A stretch of DNA of 57,003 bases from Bacteroidales bacterium (GTDB lineage: Bacteria; Bacteroidota; Bacteroidia; Bacteroidales; Bacteroidaceae), in NCBI GenBank assembly GCA_024690405.1, contig JAILCU010000041.1, forward strand, positions 1-57,003, given 5' to 3'. A model generated the notes under the pieces. That model saw only the letters and a program-made list of their open reading frames with translations. It ran no database searches and had not been told where the DNA came from. The stretch's first letter is position 1. Each line of letters opens with the position of its first letter. Positions 36,071 through 44,073 of the stretch are shown here, one piece after another. Both the position numbers and the translations under genes were made by a program.

Positions 36071-36526
36071 ATGAAACGTTTTCGCTTTTTATGTCTTATG
36101 CTTCTCAGTGTGCTCACTGTGAGTGCGCAGAAGGTTTACCGTGGACAAAGTTCGTATACTTCAGACATCATTTACACGGTGAAGGACGGTAAGGTCTATA
36201 AGGGGAATTCCACTTATACGGCTGATATCGTAGCCCGTTTTAACGGCCATTATCTGTATAACGGCAACAGTTCGTATTCGTCGGACATCCTCGCTACGTG
36301 GGAGAATAACCGCGTTTACCGTGGGCGGAGCACCTATACGGCTGATATTGTGGCCACGTGGAAAGATAATAAGATGTATAAGGGCAATTCGTCGTATACC
36401 TCCGACGTGCTGTTCAATTACAGCAGCAACAAGGTTTATCGGAAGAACGACCGCTACAGCAGCGCCGTGATGGTCACTACGAGCGCCCCTCTCCATCCCG
36501 CCCTTCTCTATTACATCCTCAAATAG
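36071..36526 (+). CDS. Small secreted protein made of six 20-residue repeats
   Basis: The 151-residue protein begins MKRFRFLCLMLLSVLTVSAQ (signal peptide, cleavage near Ala19). The mature chain is built almost entirely of 20-residue repeats at 21-40, 41-60, 61-80, 81-100, 101-120 and a degenerate 121-140. The consensus is xVYxGxSSYTSDIxxxxxxN. Repeats 1, 3 and 5 carry SSYTSD or SSYSSD, and repeats 2 and 4 carry STYTADIV, so there is a 40-residue super-period. The strand-turn-strand pattern suggests a small beta-solenoid or propeller. I recognise no named family, and the function is unknown. No promoter match is seen; it may follow the tdh-transporter unit. Confidence 0.8.
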   Translation: MKRFRFLCLMLLSVLTVSAQKVYRGQSSYTSDIIYTVKDGKVYKGNSTYTADIVARFNGHYLYNGNSSYSSDILATWENNRVYRGRSTYTADIVATWKDNKMYKGNSSYTSDVLFNYSSNKVYRKNDRYSSAVMVTTSAPLHPALLYYILK

Positions 36527-36622
36527 GCCGCGCTTCCCTTAGCCCCAACTGGCGACCGTGAGGCTGTTCGCACTGGAGACAAACGGCATTCACGCGCTGT
36601 TTTGCAACGACATGATACGAAG

Positions 36623-36662
36623 GCCCGCGAAAGCAACCAAGTTAACGGTTGTCTTCGCGGGT
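36623..36662 (+). terminator. Strong hairpin after the 20-residue-repeat gene
   Basis: GCCCGCGAAAGCAACC at 36623-36638 pairs with GGTTGTCTTCGCGGGT at 36647-36662 with two mismatches and an 8-nt loop. The following TCTTTCG is a poor T-run, so termination is probable but not certain. Confidence 0.5.
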
Positions 36663-36689
36663 CTTTCGTGGACAGAGGTGCTGGGTGCG

Positions 36690-36725
36690 GGCCTGGGCGA
36701 CGACGCCCAGGAATAGAACAGGCCT
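36690..36725. repeat. 36-bp palindromic element, copy 2
   Basis: It is identical to the element at 20407-20442 except for one G-to-A change (AATAGAACAGG versus AATAGGACAGG). An 8-bp repeat array starts 3 bp downstream. Confidence 0.85.
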
Positions 36726-36727
36726 TG

Positions 36728-36835
36728 CACTCAAGAACTCAAGAACTCAAGAACTCAAGAACTCAAGAACTAAAGAACTCAAAAACTCAAGAACTCAAAT
36801 ACTTAAGAACTCAAATACTCAAGAACTCACTTCCC
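36728..36835. repeat. Tandem 8-bp array (ACTCAAGA type)
   Basis: About eleven units of ACTCAAGA with variants ACTCAAAT and ACTTAAGA follow in unbroken register, and three more degenerate units are at 36948-36975. The rest of the 36527-36977 gap contains only the hairpin and the palindromic element. Confidence 0.85.
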
Positions 36836-36977
36836 CTCACGCGCTTCTCCGTCTGTTGCTTCGGCTATGATAAACATGCCTTGCACCAGTCGAGCGCTGA
36901 GAAACCCGCTTCAGAAATGATATTCAATCATTTCTTCGCAGCCACCCAAAAACTTAAAAACTCAAGAACTTACCACC

Positions 36978-37508
36978 TCAATAGACGCTCACAATCTCAT
37001 CGAATTCCTTGCGTGGCGGGCGCTGTGCGTTCTCTACACGGTGACCGACGGCAATGACAGCACCGATGGTTTCGTCCTCGGGGATCTGCAGGAGGGAGCG
37101 GAGTTCTTCGGCGTTGCGGATGCCGATGACGAGCGTGTCGATATCGAGTTCGGCGGCTTTCAGCAGCAGGTAGGCGTTCTGAAGGCCCAGGTCGTACCAG
37201 CCCCATCCATTACCACCTTCGTTGTCGGGTTGACCGTGGGTGTGCCCGACGATGTCGTGCTTGAAAGAGGTGACGATGAGGGCGCTCACGCCTTCGGTCT
37301 TCTGCGGGTTTGAGCCTCCGAGGCAGGCACGTGCCTTGGAGATGACGTCGGCGCTGCACACGATGTGATAGCGCGATGTCTGCTGGTTCTTCCACGATGG
37401 GGCTTCTTGTGCAAAGCGCACGAGCGCCTCTAATTCTTCCCTGCTCACGGGTTGTCCGTTGTATTTGCGGATACTGCGCCGATGCAGCGCAATTTCATTC
37501 AGTGTCAT
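36978..37508 (-). CDS. Nitroreductase-family FMN oxidoreductase
   Basis: The 176-residue protein is of normal length. The N-terminus IALHRRSIRKYNGQPVSREELEAL carries the FMN-phosphate-binding RRSxRxY motif. It is followed by FAQEAPSWKNQQTSRYHIV, LGLQNAYLLLKAAELDIDTLVIG and a C-terminal IGAVIAVGHRVENAQRPPRKEFDEIV, all typical of the family. Members reduce nitro-compounds or quinones, or act on flavin-linked substrates; the natural substrate here is unknown. It is flanked on both sides by tandem repeat arrays. Confidence 0.9.
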   Translation of the reverse strand: MTLNEIALHRRSIRKYNGQPVSREELEALVRFAQEAPSWKNQQTSRYHIVCSADVISKARACLGGSNPQKTEGVSALIVTSFKHDIVGHTHGQPDNEGGNGWGWYDLGLQNAYLLLKAAELDIDTLVIGIRNAEELRSLLQIPEDETIGAVIAVGHRVENAQRPPRKEFDEIVSVY

Positions 37509-37511
37509 AGT

Positions 37512-37594
37512 TAATTAGTTGACGAGTAGTTAATTAGTTGACGAGTTGACAAGTAGACGAGTTGGTTCTTTTAGTAGACGAGTTGACAAGTAGA
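37512..37594. repeat. Tandem 8-bp array (GTTGACGA type)
   Basis: Units GTTGACGA, GTTGACAA and GTAGACGA alternate with TTAATTA and GGTTCTTTTA spacers between the GH43 stop and the nitroreductase start. The spacer GGTTCTTTTA recurs in the array at 39737 and in complement at the 39910s. Confidence 0.85.
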
Positions 37595-37599
37595 CCGCG

Positions 37600-39714
37600 T
37601 CACTGCACCTCTTCCCACTGCAGCACCGAGCCGTTGCGGCGTGCGGGGTCGGGTCCGGCATAATCCATTGAATAGGGGCTGCCGGTGGTGGGACTCTTGC
37701 CAATATAGCGGTGGTTGCGCAGTGAATAGAGCATGAAGTCGTGGTTGAGGAAGTCTTGCCAGAGGAAGACTTCGGCGTCCTGCTCGTTGGTGGTGAAGCG
37801 GACGTCGCCTGCCAGGCCTTCGCCATAAACCTTTATATAGCGGCCATCGAGACACTTGAGCGATACCTTTCCGTGACCGCGGTCGATGAGTTGGAACTGC
37901 GTGCGCTGACTTTGATCGTTGGGACGCGTGTCATAGAGAAGGCCGTGCGGGTCGCAGACGGCCGGCTTGCCCGTGGCTTTGTTGATGATGCGGAAAGTTT
38001 TGCCGTAAGGGATATTGGCGCTGCGGTCGGCGCTGGGCTCTTCGACGGTGAAGTTGTCAAACTCGGCATAGCCGCCGTTCTTGCCCTTCACGTTGAAGGC
38101 GAAGAGGGCGTGGCGTGAGCCTTGGAACGAGATGAGTTGATAGGAGAGCGGCATCATGCGACCCATCGTCTGGAAGTTGACGCCGTCGGTGGAGTAGGCG
38201 TATTGGGCTTGGTCGTGATCGTAGTCTCCGTTGCTGCGCAGCCAAATCTTGTTGTTGGTCAGCGTGACGGGGATGTCAATGGTGTCGTTGGTCAGTTGTT
38301 CGAAGCAGCGCAGCGTGAGTGTCTTGCCCTCCTTTACGAGTCCAATCCATGAGCACGGCACGTTGATATTGCCCAGTCCGCAGACGTCGCCGTCCTTCAG
38401 GCCTTTCGCGTTTACTTCCACGGTTGTGATACTCGTGGGGCCGATGACGCGCTGCGTGAGCGTATTTCGCGCCCACATCAGTTGTTCGGCGGGCATCGTG
38501 TTCAGGCGCAGGCGTCCTCCCTTGAGGCTCCACATCTTCTCCTCGGGGTTGTGATTCCATTGCCATACGCGGCCCAGGGTCTTGCCGTCGAAGTTCTCGG
38601 AGCGCACATAAGGTCCGTGCGGCTTCTCGGTCGGTTGCTGTCCGGAGACAAGTGCGCCCTGCTTGGTGCCGGGCTTGAACCACGTGCGCGGTGCCCGTCC
38701 GAAGTTGCCCTCGAAGCCCACCATCGGCCAACCGTCCTTCCACGTCATCGGCATCAGGCATACGGTGCGACCGATGGAGTGGAAGTCCATCATAAACAGT
38801 GCCCACCACGTGCCGTCAGTGGCTTGCACGATGCCGCCCTGATGGGCGTTGGTGGCAGCGGTAGCATCCTTGTCGAGAGGTCCGAGGCCGAATTTCGTGC
38901 CGTCCTCGCCGATACGGTATTTCGTGCCGCGGGGCACTTGGGTGAGCGATGTTGCGTGATAACCGTAGGTCTCGTCGGCGGTGATGACGCGCGTCTCATA
39001 GGGTCCCCATATGCTCTTCGAGCGCGAGCAGAGCGTGCGGCCGTTGGGTCGGTAGTCGGTGGAGATGAGGTAGTACATCCCATCGATTTTGTACATATGG
39101 TGCCCTTCGCCTACACCATTGCCTTCAGGAATGATGACGCGCTCGGTGCTTTCAATCGGACCGCTCATGTCGGGCTTCAGTTCCGTGCATTTCACGGTGC
39201 CGTAGCCGTGGATGGCGTATACCTTTCCCTCGTCATCGAAGAGCACGCCCAGGTCGTAGATATTACCTTGCATATTATGGTGCTCCCACGGTCCCTTGAC
39301 GTCCTTGGACGTGTAGCATTGCAATCCCTTGCCGTTGACGTTAGTGTAGACATAGAACTGTCCGTTGGCATAGCGGATGCACGGCGCCCAAACTCCCTGA
39401 CCGTAGATTTCGTTGTGGTTCTTGAGCGAGAAGCGCTCCTCGGGGAAGTCGAAGCGGTCGAAGCAATACGAAATGTTCTCCCAGTTCACCAGGTCCTTGC
39501 TGTGCAGGATTACCAGTCCCGGCACGGCGTGCATTGTTGTGCCGGCGAGATAATAGTCATCGCCTACACGAAGAATGTCGGGGTCGGAGAACTCGTCGTA
39601 GAACAGCGGGTTTGTGAATGTTCCGTTGCCATTGTCGGCAGTCCATGTCTGGGCCTGTGCGCCACCAATCATTAATAATAACGTGGCAATCAGCATAAAG
39701 AGATGTTTGTGCAT
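37600..39714 (-). CDS. GH43 beta-xylosidase/alpha-L-arabinofuranosidase-type enzyme with two accessory domains
   Basis: The 704-residue protein has signal peptide MHKHLFMLIATLLLMIGGAQ. The GH43 propeller (about 30-340) has the base in FYDEFSDPDILRVGDDYYLAG, the pKa aspartate in YDLGVLFDDEGKVYAIHGYG and the acid glutamate in GNGVGEGHHMYKIDGMYYL. A concanavalin-like C-terminal sandwich follows (RSENFDGKTLGRVWQWNHNP to YAEFDNFTVEEP). The last 130 residues (GKTFRIINKATGKPAVCDP, SLKCLDGRYIKVYGEG, HRYIGKSPTTGS) look like a beta-trefoil binding module. Terminal arabinose or xylose on pectin or xylan side chains is the likely target. Tandem repeats lie both before its start and after its stop. Confidence 0.9.
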   Translation of the reverse strand: MHKHLFMLIATLLLMIGGAQAQTWTADNGNGTFTNPLFYDEFSDPDILRVGDDYYLAGTTMHAVPGLVILHSKDLVNWENISYCFDRFDFPEERFSLKNHNEIYGQGVWAPCIRYANGQFYVYTNVNGKGLQCYTSKDVKGPWEHHNMQGNIYDLGVLFDDEGKVYAIHGYGTVKCTELKPDMSGPIESTERVIIPEGNGVGEGHHMYKIDGMYYLISTDYRPNGRTLCSRSKSIWGPYETRVITADETYGYHATSLTQVPRGTKYRIGEDGTKFGLGPLDKDATAATNAHQGGIVQATDGTWWALFMMDFHSIGRTVCLMPMTWKDGWPMVGFEGNFGRAPRTWFKPGTKQGALVSGQQPTEKPHGPYVRSENFDGKTLGRVWQWNHNPEEKMWSLKGGRLRLNTMPAEQLMWARNTLTQRVIGPTSITTVEVNAKGLKDGDVCGLGNINVPCSWIGLVKEGKTLTLRCFEQLTNDTIDIPVTLTNNKIWLRSNGDYDHDQAQYAYSTDGVNFQTMGRMMPLSYQLISFQGSRHALFAFNVKGKNGGYAEFDNFTVEEPSADRSANIPYGKTFRIINKATGKPAVCDPHGLLYDTRPNDQSQRTQFQLIDRGHGKVSLKCLDGRYIKVYGEGLAGDVRFTTNEQDAEVFLWQDFLNHDFMLYSLRNHRYIGKSPTTGSPYSMDYAGPDPARRNGSVLQWEEVQ

Positions 39715-39736
39715 AGGGAATAATTTTTATTATTAG

Positions 39737-39980
39737 TAGACGAGTAGGTTTTTTAGTTGACAAGTAGACGAGTAGACAAGTAGACGAGTAGGTTCTTTTA
39801 GTTGACAAGTAGACGAGTAGGTCCTTTGTGGATGAGAAGTTCTTTTTGTAGACGAGTTTAGAGGTGTCAAGTGACTAGAGGTCGAGTAAACGAGGGTGGT
39901 CAACTCATAGAACCAACTTGTCAACTCGTCAACTAAAAGAACCAACTCGTCAACTTGTCAACTCGTTTACTCGTCAACTC
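39737..39980. repeat. Large 8-bp repeat array arranged as an inverted pair
   Basis: Plus-strand units GTAGACGA, GTAGACAA, GTTGACAA with AGGTTCTTTTA spacers occupy 39737-39850. The complementary units CAACTTGT and CAACTCGT with a TAAAAGAACC spacer occupy about 39908-39980. The two halves can pair over long stretches. The right end supplies the last codons and stop of the neighbouring membrane transferase gene. Confidence 0.85.
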
Positions 39981-41931
39981 TTATCGTCATCTCATTCCCC
40001 TTCATCCGCTCCATCAGGCTTTGCAGAATGGCTTTGGTTTGCAGGACCATCGAAGCCTCGTCGGGGCTTTGTCCTTCGAGGTTGTGCTGGAGCAGCGGGT
40101 CTTGACGGTAGTCGTAAAAGCCTGTGGTCTGATGACCGTTGAACTGCAGGAGGTGGCTACCGCGGATCAGTTGAGGGACATTGAAATAGTTGAAAGCCCA
40201 GGTCTCGGCTGCCGGCGTGTGGAGCAGGTCTTTACCGAAGGCCACGTAGGGGCGATCGTAGCCCAGGTAGTTGAGCAACGTCGGCATAATGTCAATTTGC
40301 TGTGCGATCCCATCCACACAACCTGTAGGCAGTTCGCCCGAGGGATCAAAGAAGAGGATGGGTACGCGGAAGTGCCCGAGTTCCGTCTTGTATTTGGCGT
40401 GCGTCGTCTTGCTGCTGGCGTGGTCGGCACAGAGTACGAAGATGGTGTTCGCGTACCAGGGCTGCTGCTTTGCCGATTCAAAGAAACGGCGCAGGGCGTA
40501 GTCGGTGTAGCGGATGCACTTGTGCAGCGCGTGTATGCCCTCGTCCTTGAAAACGTCCTTGTACTTCTCGGGGATGGCAAAGGGATGGTGGGAAGAGAGC
40601 GTGAAGACGGCCGTGACGAAGGGTTCGTGTATCTCCGTCATCTTTGTGCAAAAGAACTGCAGGAATGGTTCGTCCCAGATGCCCCACGTGCCGTCGAACT
40701 CCTTCTCGCCGCCGAAACGCGGGTCGGCATAGAATTCCGTGCGGCCGTAGTATTCCTTGAATCCTGCCGAGCGGGCAAACGAGCGGAAGCCCATCGAGTT
40801 GTTCTCAGCACCGTGGAAGAAAGCCGAGTGGTAGCCCCAGTGACCTAACTCGGTGGCCAGGCTGTTGATGTTGTTTAAGGAGAATGGCGAGAGAACGAAG
40901 GCATCGTGGATGCGAGGGATGGAGGCCAGCACGGCCGGCATTGCGTCTATGCTGGTCCAACTGTTGCAGAACGTCTCGCGGAAGGTGAGGCTCTGCGTTA
41001 GCAGAGAGTCGGCGAAGGGCGTGTAACCTTTGTATGTGCCGTTGTCGAGGTCGCGATTGCGCGAACCTATAAATTCCTCGGCAAAACTCTCCACGATGAG
41101 CAGCACCACATTCTTGCGGCGTTCTATGCGGTCGGGGCAGGGCTGGTGCACGGGTGTGTAGATGCTGTCCAACTCGGCACGGTGCTCGAAATAGGTCGGC
41201 ACTTCCATCGTCTTGTGCTGTAGCGTCTTCAGAATGTTGAACGGCGTGTTCAGCACCACGTTCGTCTGGATGGGCTGCTGGGCGTAGCGGAAGGCGTCGT
41301 TGGGCGAGATGGGCCGCGTGGCGGTGCGGAACAGGTCGCCGCGGATGCCGCAGACCATGAGGGTGACAGTCACGAGCAGACAGACGACCTGCGTGATGAT
41401 GTAGCGGAGGCGTGGCATTTGCTCGTAGGCCGCGCTGGCGGGGCGGTAGCCTTTCACGAGTAGCGCAATCAGCGCCAGCGCCAACAGCACGAAGTACCAG
41501 TGGTGGACGAACTCCACGCCGATGATGCTACCGAGGTTGTTCTCGTTCTCGAACTCCTCAAAAACGTTGGCCGTCACGCGTTTCTGCGTGAACGAGAAAT
41601 AGGCCGCATCCATCAGGTTGATGACTACGGCGGTGGTGTTCGGTAGTAAGTAACTCCATTTCGTCACCTGTGCCAGCACCCGGTTGCCGCGACCGAACGG
41701 TTGCAGCGCCAGCAGCAGGTAGAGGCTGTTGGTCATGCAAATGGCGGCCGTGTCAAAGAGCAGACCGCCGCGCGACATCAGCAGGGCCGACTGACATGAC
41801 AGGCTCTCGCTGAGCAGCGTCCAGTTCTCTGCGACGAATGCCAGACGGCAGGCCTCGTATACGACGTAAGCCCACAGGATGTTTACGATGGCGTGATAAG
41901 GGAAAGCGAACCGCAGGGGTGTTCTATTCAT
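39967..41931 (-). CDS. LtaS-like membrane sulfatase-fold transferase (copy 1)
   Basis: The 654-residue protein starts at the ATG at 41931 (MNRTPLRFAFPYHAIVNILW); the in-frame codon 15 bp upstream is GTG. It has about five N-terminal membrane helices, then an alkaline-phosphatase-fold periplasmic domain. Metal and nucleophile motifs are VVLLIVESFAEEFIGS, the Thr/Ser region NSWTSIDAMPAVLASI, FTLSSHHPF and LCADHASSKT. In Gram-negatives such proteins transfer phosphoglycerol or phosphoethanolamine to glycans or lipid A. The final four codons (RVDE) and the stop are encoded by the 8-bp repeat array. It is divergent from a second family member. Confidence 0.87.
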   Translation of the reverse strand: MNRTPLRFAFPYHAIVNILWAYVVYEACRLAFVAENWTLLSESLSCQSALLMSRGGLLFDTAAICMTNSLYLLLALQPFGRGNRVLAQVTKWSYLLPNTTAVVINLMDAAYFSFTQKRVTANVFEEFENENNLGSIIGVEFVHHWYFVLLALALIALLVKGYRPASAAYEQMPRLRYIITQVVCLLVTVTLMVCGIRGDLFRTATRPISPNDAFRYAQQPIQTNVVLNTPFNILKTLQHKTMEVPTYFEHRAELDSIYTPVHQPCPDRIERRKNVVLLIVESFAEEFIGSRNRDLDNGTYKGYTPFADSLLTQSLTFRETFCNSWTSIDAMPAVLASIPRIHDAFVLSPFSLNNINSLATELGHWGYHSAFFHGAENNSMGFRSFARSAGFKEYYGRTEFYADPRFGGEKEFDGTWGIWDEPFLQFFCTKMTEIHEPFVTAVFTLSSHHPFAIPEKYKDVFKDEGIHALHKCIRYTDYALRRFFESAKQQPWYANTIFVLCADHASSKTTHAKYKTELGHFRVPILFFDPSGELPTGCVDGIAQQIDIMPTLLNYLGYDRPYVAFGKDLLHTPAAETWAFNYFNVPQLIRGSHLLQFNGHQTTGFYDYRQDPLLQHNLEGQSPDEASMVLQTKAILQSLMERMKGNEMTIRVDE

Positions 41932-41980
41932 TGTCCGGGGTGGCACCGTATTTTATTGATGTGCGTGCCTGTTTTGAGTG

Positions 41981-41988
41981 CAAAGATA
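41981..41988 (-). promoter_or_regulatory. -7 element of LtaS-like copy 1
   Basis: The minus strand reads TATCTTTG. It is 50 bp before the ATG, in the 172-bp divergent region shared with copy 2. Confidence 0.55.
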
Positions 41989-42073
41989 CTCTTTTTGCAC
42001 CATAAAACCGCTGAAAGTGCACTATTTTTAATCACTTTTACCAAAACTTTCTCGTTTTTATAAAATAAATGGC

Positions 42074-42081
42074 TACCTTTG
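42074..42081 (+). promoter_or_regulatory. -7 element of LtaS-like copy 2
   Basis: TACCTTTG lies 22 bp before the ATG at 42104. Confidence 0.6.
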
Positions 42082-42103
42082 CAGACCTAAATTCTCCATA
42101 GCA

Positions 42104-43966
42104 ATGCAAATCATACATTTTCCGCTGCTCCCTTTCGTGGGTTTCATAGCCTTGCATTTCCTCTTCGTCGTGCTCTTCTTCGTCGTGGTCCAGCGCCCCC
42201 TGTTTATGGCCTACAACCGCCGCGTCAACGCTGAGGGAATGGACTCTCACGATGTCCTTGCCATCTATCGCCACGGCATTAGAAGCGACCTGAAAATAGC
42301 TTCCTACGCCACGCTCGTGCCCGTGCTGCTGTTGTGGGCCTATACCTATGTTCCTCTTTTCGACGTGGGTCTGTGCATCGCCGTTTACGACCTCGTCCTC
42401 GGCTTTGTCCTCGTCTTGCTTTCGGTGGCAGATGCGGCGCTCTACCGCTCTTGGCAGTTCAAGATTGAGTCCTCTGTCCTGCACTATTTGCGGTCGCTCA
42501 AGGGCGCCTTTGCCAGCGTCTCTTCCACCTATCTCGCGGTGGCAGTACTGGTGCTGGTGGTGGTGTACGTCGTGTTCGAGATGCCCTTGCTGGCGCTGAA
42601 CCGGGATGCTTGCTTCACGGCGCCCGCCGGTTATTCGCTGCCATGGTGGGGTCACGTGGTTGTGGTGTTGGTCTACCTGCTGATTATAGCCCTCTTTTTC
42701 GTGCTCATCCGTGGCCTGAAACGCCGCCCCGATACACCTGTCAATTCCTTCTACAGCCGCAATCAGTTCTTCAACCATTGTGCGGTTAATCCTGTTTACA
42801 ATTTCATCTATTCGCTCTCTATTAAGAGCAACTATGGCAGCCAGTTCCAGGAGTTTGATCCCGAATGGTGCGCCGAGAAGTTCGCGCCCCTTTTCCCTAC
42901 TTCCGGCACTCCTCAGGTACAGCTCTTGAACACCGATCGTCCTAACATCCTCATCGTCATTTGGGAAAGTCTGTGCTCACGTTTCATCGAATCGTTGGGC
43001 GGCAAACCGAACGTCATGCCTCAGTTCGACCGTGTCGCCAAGGAAGGCGTGTATTTTACTAACTGCCATGCGGCCAGTTTTCGTACCGACCGCGGTCTTG
43101 TCGCTATCCTTAGCGGTATACTCGGCCAACCCACGACAAGCGTTATTCGGAATACGAGCAAATTGCCCCATCTGTCTGCTCTTCCGCGCTTCTTGCGCGA
43201 TAAGGTTGGCTACGAGACAATGGCTGTGCACGGGGGCAACCTCAATATCTTCCATAAGAGTGATTATTATTGGGCTTCGGGCCACGATACGCTCGTGCAG
43301 CAGAAGGACTTCCCTACTGACGCACCCACAATCAGTTGGGGCGTACACGATGATTACGTCTTCAAATGGCTGTCTGATGATATTGTCAACAAAGCCGATC
43401 AGGGTAAGCGCTGGTTCACTACTTTCCAGACGCTTAGTTCCCATGAACCGTTTCGCGTTCCCTACGACCGCATTAAAGATAATATGGTTGATAATTCGTT
43501 TGCTTACGTTGATGAGGCCTTTGGCGCTTTCATCGATCGTCTGAAGCAAACACCCGCATGGAAGGATTTGCTGATTGTCGTGACGGGCGATCACGGCGTG
43601 AACCTTGAATACATAGGTGACCAGACTAAGAATCCGCATATCCCCTTGCTCTTATTGGGTGGCGCGGTGAAACAGCCGATGAAAATCGATACGCTTATTA
43701 ATCAAACGGATATAGCTGCTACACTTCTCGGACAGATGGGCTTGCCCCACGACGAGTTTGTCTTCAGCCGCGATGTCTTAGCCGACACCTACACCTATCC
43801 TTTCGCTTTCCACACCTTTAATAATGGTTTCGTTTTCCGCGACGCGACGGGTATGACTTACTACGATAATACCTCGCAGCGGGCCTTGGAAGGCGACGAC
43901 CCACAGCGCATAGAGACGGCAAAAGTCATCTTACAGACACTGTATAGTTATTTGGATAAGGTTTGA
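42104..43966 (+). CDS. LtaS-like membrane sulfatase-fold transferase (copy 2)
   Basis: The 620-residue protein has five predicted membrane segments in the first 240 residues (for example IALHFLFVVLFFVVV and WWGHVVVVLVYLLIIALFFVL). The periplasmic domain has metal-site motif NILIVIWESLCSRFIES, the catalytic threonine in FRTDRGLVAILSGILGQP, QTLSSHEPF and VVTGDHGVNLEYIG. RTDRGLVAILSG matches the classical phosphoglycerol transferase pattern better than copy 1 does. It probably modifies a surface glycan or lipid A with a phosphate-linked group. The nearby LPS core operon is a plausible functional context. Confidence 0.88.
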   Translation: MQIIHFPLLPFVGFIALHFLFVVLFFVVVQRPLFMAYNRRVNAEGMDSHDVLAIYRHGIRSDLKIASYATLVPVLLLWAYTYVPLFDVGLCIAVYDLVLGFVLVLLSVADAALYRSWQFKIESSVLHYLRSLKGAFASVSSTYLAVAVLVLVVVYVVFEMPLLALNRDACFTAPAGYSLPWWGHVVVVLVYLLIIALFFVLIRGLKRRPDTPVNSFYSRNQFFNHCAVNPVYNFIYSLSIKSNYGSQFQEFDPEWCAEKFAPLFPTSGTPQVQLLNTDRPNILIVIWESLCSRFIESLGGKPNVMPQFDRVAKEGVYFTNCHAASFRTDRGLVAILSGILGQPTTSVIRNTSKLPHLSALPRFLRDKVGYETMAVHGGNLNIFHKSDYYWASGHDTLVQQKDFPTDAPTISWGVHDDYVFKWLSDDIVNKADQGKRWFTTFQTLSSHEPFRVPYDRIKDNMVDNSFAYVDEAFGAFIDRLKQTPAWKDLLIVVTGDHGVNLEYIGDQTKNPHIPLLLLGGAVKQPMKIDTLINQTDIAATLLGQMGLPHDEFVFSRDVLADTYTYPFAFHTFNNGFVFRDATGMTYYDNTSQRALEGDDPQRIETAKVILQTLYSYLDKV

Positions 43967-44073
43967 GGCTGAGACACTAAGAAAGGCGAGAGTAAGCGTG
44001 GCACGTTACGGCTGAATCGGGGGACCTTCTTTCTTGGGGGGGGCGATTGGGACCTTTTTCTCTCTCCCGCTCC

